The notes below the pieces were generated by a model. The model was not told the DNA's origin. It saw only the letters and a list, made by a program, of their open reading frames with translations, and did not search any database. A DNA stretch of 64,000 bases from Pirellula sp. Its GTDB lineage: Bacteria; Planctomycetota; Planctomycetia; Pirellulales; PNKZ01. Position numbers and translations under genes: made by a program. Where the stretch lies: assembly GCA_013822735.1 (NCBI GenBank), contig PNKZ01000006.1, positions 238,418-302,417 of the forward strand, written 5' to 3'. This document shows, piece by piece, positions 54,157 to 63,865 of the stretch; within the stretch, counting starts at the first letter, position 1; each line of letters begins with the position of its first letter.

Positions 54157-55521
54157 CTACAACTTTCGCATGAAGGCCGTGAGGTCTTGCTTCTCCTGCG
54201 CTTCGAGCTTGAGCCCGAGCACGAGATTGAAAAACTCAACCGTGTCTTCCAGCGTCAGCAACCGATCATCGTGTAGATACGGCGGGGAGTCTTTAATGCC
54301 GCGTAGAGGAAAGGTCTTAATCGGTCCGTCGGCGGAAGCCTTGCGGCCGTTCACCGTGATTTCGTCGAAGAACCGTTCGACGCGCAGATTGTGCATCAGG
54401 TTATCCGTGTAATACGGCGGCGTGTGGCACGTGGCACACTTCGCTTTTCCGAAAAAGAGTTCCTGCCCGCGGAGTTCGCTGTCCGTCGCCTGCGCCGGGT
54501 CGAGTTTGCCGAACAGGTCGAGTGCCGGAGCAGGGGGGAAATCGAGCAGTGCTTGAAACTCCGCCATGAAATGCACCTGACTGCCGCGTTCGAGCGGATT
54601 GACGCCCTTCTTGGCGGCCGTTTGCGGATCGCCGTCGAAGTACGCGGCACGCTGCTCGAACTCCGTGAAATCCTCGACCGTCTTCAAGGCCCGCTGCGAA
54701 CCGAAAAGACGCTGCACATTCAGGCCGCGTAGCGTAGGCGTGTCGATCCGATGGCGGTGTTCATTCGGCCGGATATCGCCGACGGTGTGCGTCGAGGCCG
54801 TCGTGTGGCCGTTAGCATGACAATCGAAGCAGGCGACGCCGAGACTCGCCTTGATGCTGCGGCGATCATCCGTGGCGTTAAATTGTTGCTGCGGAAACGG
54901 CGTGACTAACAGCCGCAAGCCTTCCAACTGCTTTGGATTCAAAATGTCCTTGAACAGCTCATAGAAATTGGCAGAGGTTACGAGTTGTCCGCGTGAGACG
55001 TCGCCGAGGTCGGGCCGGGTCGTCAGATAGATCGGTGCGGGAAACTCAGGGAGGAAGTGCTGCGGTAGGTCGAAGTCGAGATCGAAGCGAGTCAGGTCAC
55101 GATCCGTCTGCTTTTTGGTCTCGTCGATCAGGACCTTCGTAAAGATCATGCCGCCGGCCTCGTGATGCGGATGCGGCAACGGCAAGAAGCCTCCCGGCCA
55201 AGCTTTCTGTTGCTTGATCTCGGCCGAAGTCATCCCGGCGAGTTTCTCCCAAGTAACCCCCTCCGGCAGTTTCACACGCACGCCCGACTGCAACGGTTTG
55301 CCGCGCGACATCGTGACCCCATCGGCCGGTTGGTCAGCGAGGTCGTAGCGTTCGGCAAGGAGCTTTTGTTGCCGCTCGGCAAACGTCCCCTTTTCCGCTT
55401 GGGTCCGTTTTACGAGCGACGAAAAATCTTCCTGAGCGGAAAGCGGCAATGACGAACGAAAGTAGGAACTGATTGCCAGGAGCAACGCTAGACCAACGGA
55501 ACCGAGGCGATGCGCGTTCAT
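54157..55521 (-). CDS. Exported di-haem cytochrome c peroxidase-like protein
   Basis: A 454-residue protein with a signal peptide (LGSVGLALLLAISSYF). It has two haem-binding CXXCH motifs, ACFDCHANG and CATCHTPPYYTD, spaced as in the MauG/cytochrome c peroxidase superfamily, and ends with the typical LRGIKDSPPYLHDDRLLTLEDTVEFFNLVLGL. The middle part is long (PLPHPHHEAGGMIFTK). It probably acts in the periplasm as a peroxidase or haem oxidase. I chose the ATG at 55521 because a strong GGGGGAA lies upstream. Confidence 0.9.
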   Translation of the reverse strand: MNAHRLGSVGLALLLAISSYFRSSLPLSAQEDFSSLVKRTQAEKGTFAERQQKLLAERYDLADQPADGVTMSRGKPLQSGVRVKLPEGVTWEKLAGMTSAEIKQQKAWPGGFLPLPHPHHEAGGMIFTKVLIDETKKQTDRDLTRFDLDFDLPQHFLPEFPAPIYLTTRPDLGDVSRGQLVTSANFYELFKDILNPKQLEGLRLLVTPFPQQQFNATDDRRSIKASLGVACFDCHANGHTTASTHTVGDIRPNEHRHRIDTPTLRGLNVQRLFGSQRALKTVEDFTEFEQRAAYFDGDPQTAAKKGVNPLERGSQVHFMAEFQALLDFPPAPALDLFGKLDPAQATDSELRGQELFFGKAKCATCHTPPYYTDNLMHNLRVERFFDEITVNGRKASADGPIKTFPLRGIKDSPPYLHDDRLLTLEDTVEFFNLVLGLKLEAQEKQDLTAFMRKL

Positions 55522-55912
55522 GATGGTTCCCCCAAAGGTGAGCAAGGGTAGCGGCGGCTGGAGCGTATTCTACTGCAAGCGACGTGCCTGAAATGAAGAC
55601 CTATACGCTTTGAAGCCGTCGCGGAGGACATGCAGGGCAAGGTTATCGCGGCTTTTGCGACGCGACTCCACATACTATAAGCGTCGGGGCGAGACACGAA
55701 TCAGCTCGCTCGATGCCGGTCCATCCTACTAATGCAATTGGCACTACTTAAACGGCATTTCTGAGCTGTTCCCCCTGGTGCAATCGACGTTCCGGGTGGT
55801 TAGAATAACGGTCCGCGATTCGCCCCCGAGCCGCATTTAGGCGAGGCTCTCGGCCGCTGCGAATCATTCCCAAATTCCCGCCTCACGCACGCACGTCAGG
55901 AGATTCCCGAGC
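55522..55912. other. Divergent intergenic region, no gene seen
   Basis: About 390 bp between the di-haem peroxidase and the Tat oxidoreductase, which are transcribed away from each other, so both promoters lie here. No clear operator or RNA gene was found. Confidence 0.5.
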
Positions 55913-57409
55913 ATGGCAGACGACAACGTTTCCCGCCGCGACTTTGTTAAGACTTCGGCCGCCGCAGCCGCCGCCGCCGGAGTCGTGAGCAGCTTTGCCG
56001 CACCGGCCCCGGCTCGCGCGGTAGGCGCGAACGGCAAGATCCGCATCGGCTTCATCGGCCCCGGCGGTCGTGGCTTCGGCGCGCACGTGAAGTCGCTCGC
56101 TCGCCTGCACTCGGAGGGAGCCAACATCGAGCTCGTCGCAGTGAGCGAAGTCTACAAGAAGCAAGAAGATATGGTCTGCTCCTTCATCAAGGAAAAGACC
56201 GGCACCGAACCGAAGCGGTATCTCGATTACAACGACATGTTGGCGGACAAAGACGTCGATGCCGTGTGCATCGGCACGCCGGACCACTGGCATCACAAGC
56301 AGATCGTCGACTCCCTCCGCGCCGGCAAGCACGTGTATGCTGAAAAGCCGATGACGAAGAAAGTCGACGAGGCGCTCGACGTCGTCAAGGTTTGGAAGGA
56401 AACCGGCAAGGTCATGCAGGTCGGCGTGCAGTCGACCAGCCTCACGGTGTGGGACCAAGCTCGCGACCTGATCAACAACGGCAAGCTCGGCAAGGTGCTC
56501 GGCTTCCAAACCGAATACTTCCGCAACTCGGGCGTCGGCCAATGGCGCTATTACAAGCTCGAAAAAGAAATGTCGCCGGAAACGGTCGATTGGAAGCGTT
56601 GGCTCGGCGTGAAGGAAGGGCTCGCTCCCGACATGGACTTCGATCGGGCCGTTTACGCCCAATGGCGCTGCTATTGGCCGTTCGGCTCGGGCATGTTCAC
56701 CGACCTGTTCGTGCACCGCACGACCGCCATGTTGAAGGCGACCGGCTTGCGATTCCCGGCCCGCGTCGTGGGCGCAGGCGGCATCTACTTGGAACTCGAC
56801 ACGCGCGACGTGCCGGACGTGGCGACCGTTGTGGCCGACTACAACGAGGGCTGCCAGGGCATGATCACCGCGACCATGTGCAACGAAGCCTCGCGCATCA
56901 AGCAAGTGATTCGCGGGCACAACGGCGCCTTCGAGTTCGGCAACGGCGAGCAGTTCACGGAGTTCAACTTCTTGGCCGAACGGCCGCAAGTGACGTTCGA
57001 CAGCACGGTGAAGGACGAACTCATCAAGACGGATCTCGACGGCACCGACCTGAAGAAGAGCGACACGACCTACTTGCACTTCAAGAACTGGCTTAGCGCC
57101 ATGGAGAGCAACAAGCCGGAAGCGTGCAACAACACGCCCGACCTCGGTGCGGCTGCGGTCGTGACGGTGATTCTCGGCGCGATGAGCTATCGCTTCGGCA
57201 AGGTCTATCACTTCGATTCCGCGACCGGAACGTACTCCGAAGGTGATCAGTCCTGGGCCAAAAAGTGGGAAGAGCTCTCGAAGCAACGCGCTAAGCCGAT
57301 GCATGTGCCCGGCTGGGTCGCCGGAGACAAGGGCAGCACGCTGCGTCCCGAAAAGTACATGGAACTCGCCGGCCCGTGGGCGGGCGGCAAGGATCCGTCG
57401 GGAGCCTAA
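55913..57409 (+). CDS. Tat-exported Gfo/Idh/MocA-family oxidoreductase
   Basis: A 498-residue protein. The Tat leader is VSRRDFVKTSAAAAAAAGVVSSFAAPAPARA. The NAD motif is IRIGFIGPGGRGFGAHV, and the family motif is VDAVCIGTPDHWHHKQIVDSLRAGKHVYAEKPMTKKVDEALDVV. The C-terminal domain ends LRPEKYMELAGPW. An AGGAG lies 10 bases before the ATG. A terminator-like hairpin follows at 57446-57472. It is probably an extracytoplasmic or folded-export sugar oxidoreductase; the substrate is unknown. Confidence 0.93.
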   Translation: MADDNVSRRDFVKTSAAAAAAAGVVSSFAAPAPARAVGANGKIRIGFIGPGGRGFGAHVKSLARLHSEGANIELVAVSEVYKKQEDMVCSFIKEKTGTEPKRYLDYNDMLADKDVDAVCIGTPDHWHHKQIVDSLRAGKHVYAEKPMTKKVDEALDVVKVWKETGKVMQVGVQSTSLTVWDQARDLINNGKLGKVLGFQTEYFRNSGVGQWRYYKLEKEMSPETVDWKRWLGVKEGLAPDMDFDRAVYAQWRCYWPFGSGMFTDLFVHRTTAMLKATGLRFPARVVGAGGIYLELDTRDVPDVATVVADYNEGCQGMITATMCNEASRIKQVIRGHNGAFEFGNGEQFTEFNFLAERPQVTFDSTVKDELIKTDLDGTDLKKSDTTYLHFKNWLSAMESNKPEACNNTPDLGAAAVVTVILGAMSYRFGKVYHFDSATGTYSEGDQSWAKKWEELSKQRAKPMHVPGWVAGDKGSTLRPEKYMELAGPWAGGKDPSGA

Positions 57410-57445
57410 GGGTTCGATAGCCGATAGCTTGCGAAGTCAAAACGA

Positions 57446-57472
57446 GAACGGGGGCCCATCGGGTCCCCGTTC
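57446..57472 (+). terminator. Hairpin after the Tat oxidoreductase gene
   Basis: GAACGGGG (57446-57453) pairs with CCCCGTTC (57465-57472) around a GGCCC...GGGT loop region; the flanks AACG and CGTT extend it. A weak TGCGTTT follows. It starts 36 bp past the stop. Confidence 0.6.
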
Positions 57473-57611
57473 TGCGTTTACGGCCCCGAGGCAAGCGTCG
57501 AGGCGAAAGCCCGGCGTGTTCGGAATAGACGACAGAGCTCGAAGTTAGGGGCTAGAAATGCCCGAAGACGAGCTTCAAGCTCGTTCTCTAGCCTCTAGCG
57601 CTCCCAGAATA

Positions 57612-58622
57612 TTAGAACTCCAGGAAGACCCGATTGCCGTTTTTGAAGCTGTTGCGAGCGGCGAGCACCGTGGTGAGGGCACGGTAGGTATCTTCCAAGC
57701 CGGCCGAATTACGGAGCAAGCTCGTGACGGCGCGGTGGAATTGGCCGATCATCACCTCACCGACCGGTCGTTCGCTATCGAGCGATTCTTGATGCCGACC
57801 GGCATTGTCGAACCACACCAATGTCGACGGCAAATCGATAAATGCGATGCCGTTCTCACAGGCCACCTGCAGGGCCGCCGGCGGTCGATAGGCGACCGCT
57901 TCGAGCCAAGCCGAGGGCATATAGCGCCCGCAGCTAATCTGCGCCGTGGCGCCGGCTCCCGGCTCCGACGCTCGATCAGCGAAGTCGAGGCTCATCATCT
58001 GGTAGTCGTCGGTTTGGGAGTCGCCCGCTGCAAAGTGGCGGACCCCGACGACACTGTTCGGTTCGCTGCCCACGACGTACCGGCACCAATCGACCAATTC
58101 CATAAGGTCGTTCGTCGTACTCGGATAGCAGCCGGGGCGGCCGGCTTGCTGCTCGGCCGGCACGCGGGCATGGCAGAAGAGTAAGCGAGGTTTGCCAAGC
58201 CGCGTAGCAATTAGCTCTTTTAGCCGGAGCGTCGCCGGAGCGTGACGCCGCGGAAACTCCGTCATGAAGGCTATGCCTGCGTCATCGACGCGCGCCTTCA
58301 CAAGTTGCGCCTGCTCCGGGTCGAGTTGCAGGCTATTCGCGCAATAGACCGCCTTACCGGCTTCGCAGGCCGCCAAGATCGGCAGATACCCGTACCATTG
58401 CGGGGCGAGCATAAGCACGGCGTCGATATCGGAACGCTGCGTCAGGGCGCGAAAGCCGTCGCAAGCCTGTGCGTTCCATTCGCGGGCCGCCTGCTCGGCG
58501 CGGAGTGCCACTTGGTCGCAAACCGCACAGACCTCGAAACGGTCGCTGAGTGCACGCAAGGCCGGGCGATGTCGCGATTCCCAGTGACTGCCGAGACCGA
58601 TCAGACCAACGCGAAGCTTCAT
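57612..58622 (-). CDS. Gfo/Idh/MocA-family oxidoreductase without signal peptide
   Basis: A 336-residue cytoplasmic protein. LRVGLIGLGSHWESRHRPALRAL is the NAD-binding motif; IDAVLMLAPQWYGYLPILAACEAGKAVYCANSLQLDPEQAQLV is the region around the usual EKP, which reads ANSL here (YCANSLQL), so the normal Lys of EKP is missing and catalysis may differ. The ATG at 58622 is preferred because the preceding 47 codons have no family sequence. It diverges from the thioredoxin-like gene. Confidence 0.85.
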   Translation of the reverse strand: MKLRVGLIGLGSHWESRHRPALRALSDRFEVCAVCDQVALRAEQAAREWNAQACDGFRALTQRSDIDAVLMLAPQWYGYLPILAACEAGKAVYCANSLQLDPEQAQLVKARVDDAGIAFMTEFPRRHAPATLRLKELIATRLGKPRLLFCHARVPAEQQAGRPGCYPSTTNDLMELVDWCRYVVGSEPNSVVGVRHFAAGDSQTDDYQMMSLDFADRASEPGAGATAQISCGRYMPSAWLEAVAYRPPAALQVACENGIAFIDLPSTLVWFDNAGRHQESLDSERPVGEVMIGQFHRAVTSLLRNSAGLEDTYRALTTVLAARNSFKNGNRVFLEF

Positions 58623-59057
58623 GCTGTGGGGGCCGTGGAAGGTTGGGCGAACTCGGCGGGCGCGCCGAACGTCGACGAGCGAGCCTGTGTGACGGCGGGA
58701 AACCATCAGCGCGGCGCTCGTGCAATTTCGGGCCGATTGTATCCGTACTCGTCGTAAATCCAAAAGGAAAAATACCTTCGAATCATTCGCAGGCTTTTTT
58801 CGACGAGCGTGCGACTTGCGGCGCGCGTAATTGGGTTAGCCGAAAGACATCGGAATAGTAAGCAGGGCAATATTTGGCGGGTTGAATCGATTCGGCGCAT
58901 CGGTAGACTGGGGAACCCTTAACGCTCGGGCGAAGTTTAACGTTGCCCAATTCGTTGAGGTTCACAGCCGACCACGGGGTGCACGATTCGCGAGATCGGC
59001 CCTGGAGTTTTGACGGATCGGCGACCAAGAAGGTTCAATCGCAAGGAGTAGTGCACA
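58623..59057. other. Divergent intergenic region, no gene seen
   Basis: About 435 bp between the minus-strand Gfo/Idh gene and the plus-strand thioredoxin gene. AAGGAG at 59043-59048 belongs to the latter. Small arginine-rich frames are not supported. Confidence 0.45.
59043..59048 (+). promoter_or_regulatory. Shine-Dalgarno site fixing a GTG start
   Basis: AAGGAG is 9 bases before GTG at 59058 but 18 before the next in-frame ATG, so GTG is the likelier start of the thioredoxin-like gene. Confidence 0.65.
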
Positions 59058-59474
59058 GTGATTTCCATGGCTATGGCGGCTTTGTTGCAAACCGCGGTTC
59101 TGTCGGCAAGCCCGACGTTGACGTATGACCAAGCATTCGCGGAAAACGCCAAGTCGGGCAAGCCGCTCGTGGTGTTGGTCGGCGCCGAATGGTGCGGTGC
59201 ATGCCGGGTGATGAAGAACAGCGCACTCCCTCAAGTCTCGCAGGACGACGTATTCCAGGAAGTCGCATTCACGGTCGTCGATACCGACAAGCAGCAGGAA
59301 ATCGCCAAGCAAGTGATGCAAGGGGGCTCGATCCCGCAGCTCATCATGTTCCACCGCACCAGCGAGGGCTGGCAACAGCAGCGGCTCGTCGGCGCTCAAA
59401 GTCCGGCGAACATCATTAAGTTTCTCCGCGAAGGGGTGAAAAGCTCCCTGGGGAAACTGGCGAACCGGGAATAG
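59058..59474 (+). CDS. Thioredoxin-like protein
   Basis: A 138-residue protein with a short hydrophobic N-terminus (MAMAALLQTAVLSASP) that may direct export. The thioredoxin active site is VLVGAEWCGACRVMKNSAL (CGAC), then VVDTDKQQEIAKQVMQGGSIPQLIMFHRTSEGW, where the Pro in IPQL is the cis-Pro. The start is GTG at 59058, fixed by AAGGAG. It is flanked by Gfo/Idh genes on the opposite strand; no functional link is visible. Confidence 0.88.
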   Translation: MISMAMAALLQTAVLSASPTLTYDQAFAENAKSGKPLVVLVGAEWCGACRVMKNSALPQVSQDDVFQEVAFTVVDTDKQQEIAKQVMQGGSIPQLIMFHRTSEGWQQQRLVGAQSPANIIKFLREGVKSSLGKLANRE

Positions 59475-59495
59475 TTGGGCCTGGATGCTCGGCGG

Positions 59496-60599
59496 TTAGA
59501 GCAGTGTCAACGGATTGACCCGAGTTTTAAGCGGCATTGTCACGGGGCCGCCGACTCGGGCCGACTCAAAGACACCGGCGATCATTTCAATCGCGGAGCG
59601 GCCGTCGTATACGCCACATAGCGGCTGACGATCGGCTTCCATGGCCGCGATGAGGTCTTTCACGGCGGCGATATTGCCGCCGTGCAATCCGGCATCGGCG
59701 GCCGTTTCCGGCTTGCCGATCCCTTGCGTCGATACCGGCTGCCATTGCAGCCCGGAACGCCCCGGCGACCATGCGGGATCGGGCAGGTAGTGCACCGTTG
59801 GGTGATATCCGCTCGTGATTTCGACGATGCCCGCCGTGCCGAGAATCTGCAGCGCGAACCGCGACTTGCCGCCACCGGCATTGCGCTGCGTGCCGAAATA
59901 CGCGGTTACGCCGTCGTCGAGGCCGTACATCGCCGCCACTTGGTCGCCTGCCAACGGCCCCAACCCTTCGGCACCTTCAGTCACGTCGGCTTTGGCGATG
60001 TTGTGGCCGGCCTGTCGCACTTGCGCGAAGCACCAGCGGATGTCGCCGCCGAACGTGCGGATGAGATTCATGATGTGCGAGCCGAGCACCCACAGATCTT
60101 CGCCGCCGCCACGACGGTCTTCCTTTCCGCGCCCGCGAAGCTCCAACACCCGGCCGAGTTTGCCGTCGACAATCATCTTTCGCACGACCTCGATCAACGG
60201 GCTGTAGCGCGTTTGATGGGCTAGCGCGAGTTTCACATGCGACCGCTCGCAAGCCGCGACCATGGCATCGGCGTCTTCCAAGGTCCGGCAAAACGGCTTC
60301 TCCATATACATGTGAATGCCGCGCTCGGCACAGGCTAAGACCATCTCACGATGTTGATCGAGCCATCGCGGACCGATGCCGACGATCTCCGGCTTCACCC
60401 GGTCGAGCATCTCGCGATAGTCGGCAAAGCTCTGCGCGGCGCCCGTCGCCTTCATCGCAGCGGGAAGCGCGGCCTTATTGTCGTCGGCCACGGCGACGAC
60501 TTCGATTCCCGGTACTTCGCGCCATACGGCATCGATGCCGTGACCATAATTGCCGCGGCCGGTGCTGCCGATGACGGCGACGCGATACGTCTTAGCCAT
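59496..60599 (-). CDS. Gfo/Idh/MocA-family oxidoreductase without signal peptide
   Basis: A 367-residue cytoplasmic enzyme. YRVAVIGSTGRGNYGHGIDAVWREVPG is the Rossmann motif; the family EKP is in RGIHMYMEKPFCRTLEDADAMVAA. The substrate domain contains RGRGKEDRRGGGEDLWVLGSHIMNLI. It is one of four such oxidoreductases in the window, consistent with planctomycete sugar and inositol metabolism; the individual substrate is unknown. Confidence 0.93.
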   Translation of the reverse strand: MAKTYRVAVIGSTGRGNYGHGIDAVWREVPGIEVVAVADDNKAALPAAMKATGAAQSFADYREMLDRVKPEIVGIGPRWLDQHREMVLACAERGIHMYMEKPFCRTLEDADAMVAACERSHVKLALAHQTRYSPLIEVVRKMIVDGKLGRVLELRGRGKEDRRGGGEDLWVLGSHIMNLIRTFGGDIRWCFAQVRQAGHNIAKADVTEGAEGLGPLAGDQVAAMYGLDDGVTAYFGTQRNAGGGKSRFALQILGTAGIVEITSGYHPTVHYLPDPAWSPGRSGLQWQPVSTQGIGKPETAADAGLHGGNIAAVKDLIAAMEADRQPLCGVYDGRSAIEMIAGVFESARVGGPVTMPLKTRVNPLTLL

Positions 60600-60724
60600 G
60601 GGACGAATCTCAAGTGGGGCGGGGAGCTTGCGAGGCGGGAGCGCGTAGTATGGAGCGCGCCGCCGGCAAAAGAAAGAGTGCCGCCCGACGAAATGAGAAC
60701 GTCGTCGAATGTCGCCCGCGTCGA

Positions 60725-61249
60725 CTACAGCTTCAACAACGAGACGCTGACCTGCATCATCCGATCCTGAAACATCACGGCTTCCGGATCGTCGTGCTCA
60801 AACACGACGCAGAGAAACTCCAGGCCCCGTGCATAAGCCATGCGGTAACCGTTGCCGACGATTACCGAGGGCACGGTGATATGCGGAAAGGCCCAATTGG
60901 AGTTGGCGAGCGCCGACTTAATACCGCCGACGATGATGTTCGTGATCTCGCCCACGCCGTCGACCACCTGAGCCGAGAGCGTTTGATACTGCTCTTGCAG
61001 CAAACCGCCGACCGCGTGAATGGCCATGCGTTCCGACATGTTTACGTTGACGAACCCCGACACCTTGCCGTGAACGCCGATCATGCCCGTGATGTTGCCC
61101 GGTTCATGCGAGGGAACCGTGCTAATGCCGACGCATTTCGCGCGACAGTTGCACATGATGAGGCAATTGTTGACGGCGTCGCAGATCGCCTTATAGAGCG
61201 GTCCTTCGGTTGCGCGGTCTACCGCGTGCTCCATAACTGCCGTCGCCAT
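60725..61249 (-). CDS. CheX-like chemotaxis-phosphatase-family protein
   Basis: A 174-residue protein with the CheX/CheC fold: YQTLSAQVVDGVGEITNIIVGGIKSALA is the helix with conserved E-x-x-N, the catalytic pair in CheX phosphatases. GNITGMIGVHGKVSGFVNVNMSERMAIHAVGGLL is the beta-strand face. CheX removes phosphate from CheY-like regulators. No chemotaxis gene is adjacent, so it may act on another two-component system. The ATG at 61249 with AAGGAA is preferred to a longer start. The sigma54 activator lies upstream on the same strand (181 bp gap). Confidence 0.85.
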   Translation of the reverse strand: MATAVMEHAVDRATEGPLYKAICDAVNNCLIMCNCRAKCVGISTVPSHEPGNITGMIGVHGKVSGFVNVNMSERMAIHAVGGLLQEQYQTLSAQVVDGVGEITNIIVGGIKSALANSNWAFPHITVPSVIVGNGYRMAYARGLEFLCVVFEHDDPEAVMFQDRMMQVSVSLLKL

Positions 61250-61430
61250 GCCTAAGTTCCTTAAAGGAAGGGTAGGGAATTCACCCTCAACTCTAGGACG
61301 CGGCAAATGGTGCGCGAGAAATTCCGCGCCGTGGGAAACCGTTCCGAACGGAGCCCGGAAGCTTGCATAACCGGAACAACCCGCACACGAAACGGAGCAG
61401 CTCCTCGCGGAGTTACAATCGCCGGCGCGA

Positions 61431-63461
61431 TCAGCTCACGCGATTCGGCGGCTGGTCGGCCGAGCCGTAACGCCGTAGTTTTCGATCGAGGGTCGACCGC
61501 TCGATGCCCAGAATCACCGCTGCTTGGCTCTTATTTCCGCCGGTCGACTTCAGCACGGCCTGAATGTGCCTCTGCTCCATCTCGGCGAGCGAGCAGGGTT
61601 TGAAATCGACTGGCGAGTTGGGCACGTCGACGGTATCACCCGAGGTCGGCAACTTCGAGAGCAACAAATCGGTCTCGCCGATGTATTCCCCTTCGGAGAG
61701 CACAATGGCCCGCTCGACGACGTTCTTTAGCTCGCGCACGTTGCCCGGCCACCGATAGCGCATCATTTGCTCCATCGCTTTTGGCGTGAAGCCTTTGAGC
61801 TTGCGGCCCGTTTCGCCCGTGAAGCGATTGAAGAAGTAGTACGCCAACTCGGCGATGTCTTCGGGGCGCTTCCGCAGCGGCGGCACCAAGATCTCCAACA
61901 CGTGCAAGCGGAAATAGAGATCGCGCCGGAAGATCCCTTCCGTAACGGCCTTCTCGAGGTCGCGATTCGTCGCGGCGATCACGCGGACATCGACCTTCAC
62001 AGGCTCGCTGCCGCCGACGCGTTCGAACGGATGCCCTTCGAGCACGCGGAGAAACTTCGCTTGGATCGCGGGACTCATTTCGCCGATCTCGTCGAGCATC
62101 AGCGTCCCCTGGCTCGCCGCTTCAAACTTCCCCATCTTGCGGCCGACGGCTCCGGTGAAAGCCCCTTTCTCATGACCGAAGAGTTCGCTTTCCAACAGCG
62201 TTTCGCTAAGCGCCGCGCAGTTCAAACACACGAACGGCCCCTTCCGGCGCGGGCTGGAAAAGTGCACCCCTCGGGCTACCAATTCCTTGCCGACGCCGCT
62301 TTCGCCGCGGATCAACACCGTGGCGTTGTTCGGCGCGGCCCGACTGATTTCTTCCGCAACCCTTTGCATGGCGCGGCTCGTACCGACGATTTCGCTTTCG
62401 GCGCCCAGCCGTTGGCGAAGCTGCACGTTTTCATCACGGACCGTGTTCAGGTTCTCAGCGAGTTCCTGACGGCGCTTCAGGTTTTGGAGCGCCACGCCCA
62501 CCGTATCCGCTACGGCGAGCGTAAACTCCAGGTCGTCCGGATCGGGCATTCGCTCCGGCTTCGTCGAATACAAATGGATCAGCCCGACGATCTTCTCATT
62601 GCGACGAATCGGCGCGCAAAGCACGCTCACGGCTTGGATTTCGCCGCGACTGTCGCGGCTCATCACCGTGCTGTCGCCGATCACGTTGCGCGCGAGCACC
62701 GCCTCGCCTTCGCGCAACACCGTCGCCGCCAAGAACGGTGAAATCCGGTGATACGGCAGGTTCGTGCTCGACTGCGACGCCACGACCTCGAGATCGGCGT
62801 CGCGCAAATCTCCGGCCGCATTGCGACGCAGCAACAGCACGGCGCCCGCATCCACGGCCGCACCTTCGAACAAGCCTTCAAGCGAAATCTGCGCCACACT
62901 ATACGGGTCGGTCGATTTCGCGAGCTCAAACGCTAAGCGACAGAGCTTTGCTGCAGCGCGCCCGACCTTGGGAATGCTCTCCTGATCTTCTTTGCCGGGC
63001 TCAAGAAACTTCGTCTGCATCCGACGATGCGTGATCATCGTCGGCTCGTGCAGGTTCATCGACGAATCGCTCTCGCCCAACGCCGCTTCCGTCAGCGGGG
63101 ATCCGACGAGGGGAATCGTGCGCAATGAGTTGCCCGACTCGGGAAAGGCCATCGTCAAATCATTTACGAACGCCAACTGCGAATTGCCGATGCGGATGAC
63201 GTCGCCGGCGGTTAGCGGTGTTTCACCACGGATCGGCGTTTCGGCGAGGAGCGTGCCGTTGCGGCTCTCCAGATCGCGAACGTACCATTGATCATCGCGT
63301 AGGTAGACCTCGGCGTGGTTCCGACTGCACCGATCGTCTTTCATGACGATTTGGTTGTTCGGCGCCCGACCGATGGAAGCCGTCTGTCCGGGAACCAAGC
63401 GGAACACATCGGTCCACTTCGCCCCTTCCCGAATCACGAGGTAGGCAAGATTTGGGGGCAT
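61431..63461 (-). CDS. FHA-GAF sigma54-dependent transcriptional activator
   Basis: A 676-residue regulator. The N-terminal FHA domain (about residues 15-100) has [49 protein letters not shown] binds phosphothreonine. Residues 170-330 are GAF-like. The AAA+ domain has [16 protein letters not shown], then the sigma54-contact loop GAFTGAVG, the Walker B segment [13 protein letters not shown], and [14 protein letters not shown]. The C-terminal HTH_8 is [35 protein letters not shown]. It should activate sigma54 promoters in response to a kinase signal. The ATG at 63461 begins the FHA domain. Confidence 0.93.
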   Translation of the reverse strand: MPPNLAYLVIREGAKWTDVFRLVPGQTASIGRAPNNQIVMKDDRCSRNHAEVYLRDDQWYVRDLESRNGTLLAETPIRGETPLTAGDVIRIGNSQLAFVNDLTMAFPESGNSLRTIPLVGSPLTEAALGESDSSMNLHEPTMITHRRMQTKFLEPGKEDQESIPKVGRAAAKLCRLAFELAKSTDPYSVAQISLEGLFEGAAVDAGAVLLLRRNAAGDLRDADLEVVASQSSTNLPYHRISPFLAATVLREGEAVLARNVIGDSTVMSRDSRGEIQAVSVLCAPIRRNEKIVGLIHLYSTKPERMPDPDDLEFTLAVADTVGVALQNLKRRQELAENLNTVRDENVQLRQRLGAESEIVGTSRAMQRVAEEISRAAPNNATVLIRGESGVGKELVARGVHFSSPRRKGPFVCLNCAALSETLLESELFGHEKGAFTGAVGRKMGKFEAASQGTLMLDEIGEMSPAIQAKFLRVLEGHPFERVGGSEPVKVDVRVIAATNRDLEKAVTEGIFRRDLYFRLHVLEILVPPLRKRPEDIAELAYYFFNRFTGETGRKLKGFTPKAMEQMMRYRWPGNVRELKNVVERAIVLSEGEYIGETDLLLSKLPTSGDTVDVPNSPVDFKPCSLAEMEQRHIQAVLKSTGGNKSQAAVILGIERSTLDRKLRRYGSADQPPNRVS

Positions 63462-63865
63462 AGCGGCGGCGTACGGCCCTCGGTCTTGGGGCGTAGAAGG
63501 AGCAACAAAAACGTCGCCGCGCGGTCGAAGAATGTCCGCCCCCACGACCAAGCTTTACCTTAGCCTTGCCTCCCCCTCGATCGCAAGTGCCGGCCGTAGC
63601 GGCGCAACGATTCTGCCGGATTTGCCGCGAGCGCGGCCCTCCGCCGCTGTTTGACGCCGTATTTCATTGCGTTTCCTTGCAACCCCCCGGTACGCTAACT
63701 ATTGTAGCTTTGAGGCACTTTAGGCAGAAAAATCCGTTTCAGTCGGCTTGGTTGCGGCCCATTTCTAAGCAGGGAGTTCTTCCCGCTTATTCGTTCCTCC
63801 AACGCACGTTCCTTCTTCCCTAATCCTATCCCAATATCCCAATCCTCGACATTGGTGTTGGCTCG
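63462..63865. other. Intergenic region, no gene supported
   Basis: About 400 bp between the activator start and the gene at the right edge. A short arginine/proline-rich frame at 63566-63823 has no domain or ribosome site and is not accepted. Confidence 0.45.

Noticed and set aside
63566..63823. 85-residue plus-strand frame before the right-edge gene
   Set aside because: Pro/Arg-rich, no domain or ribosome site.
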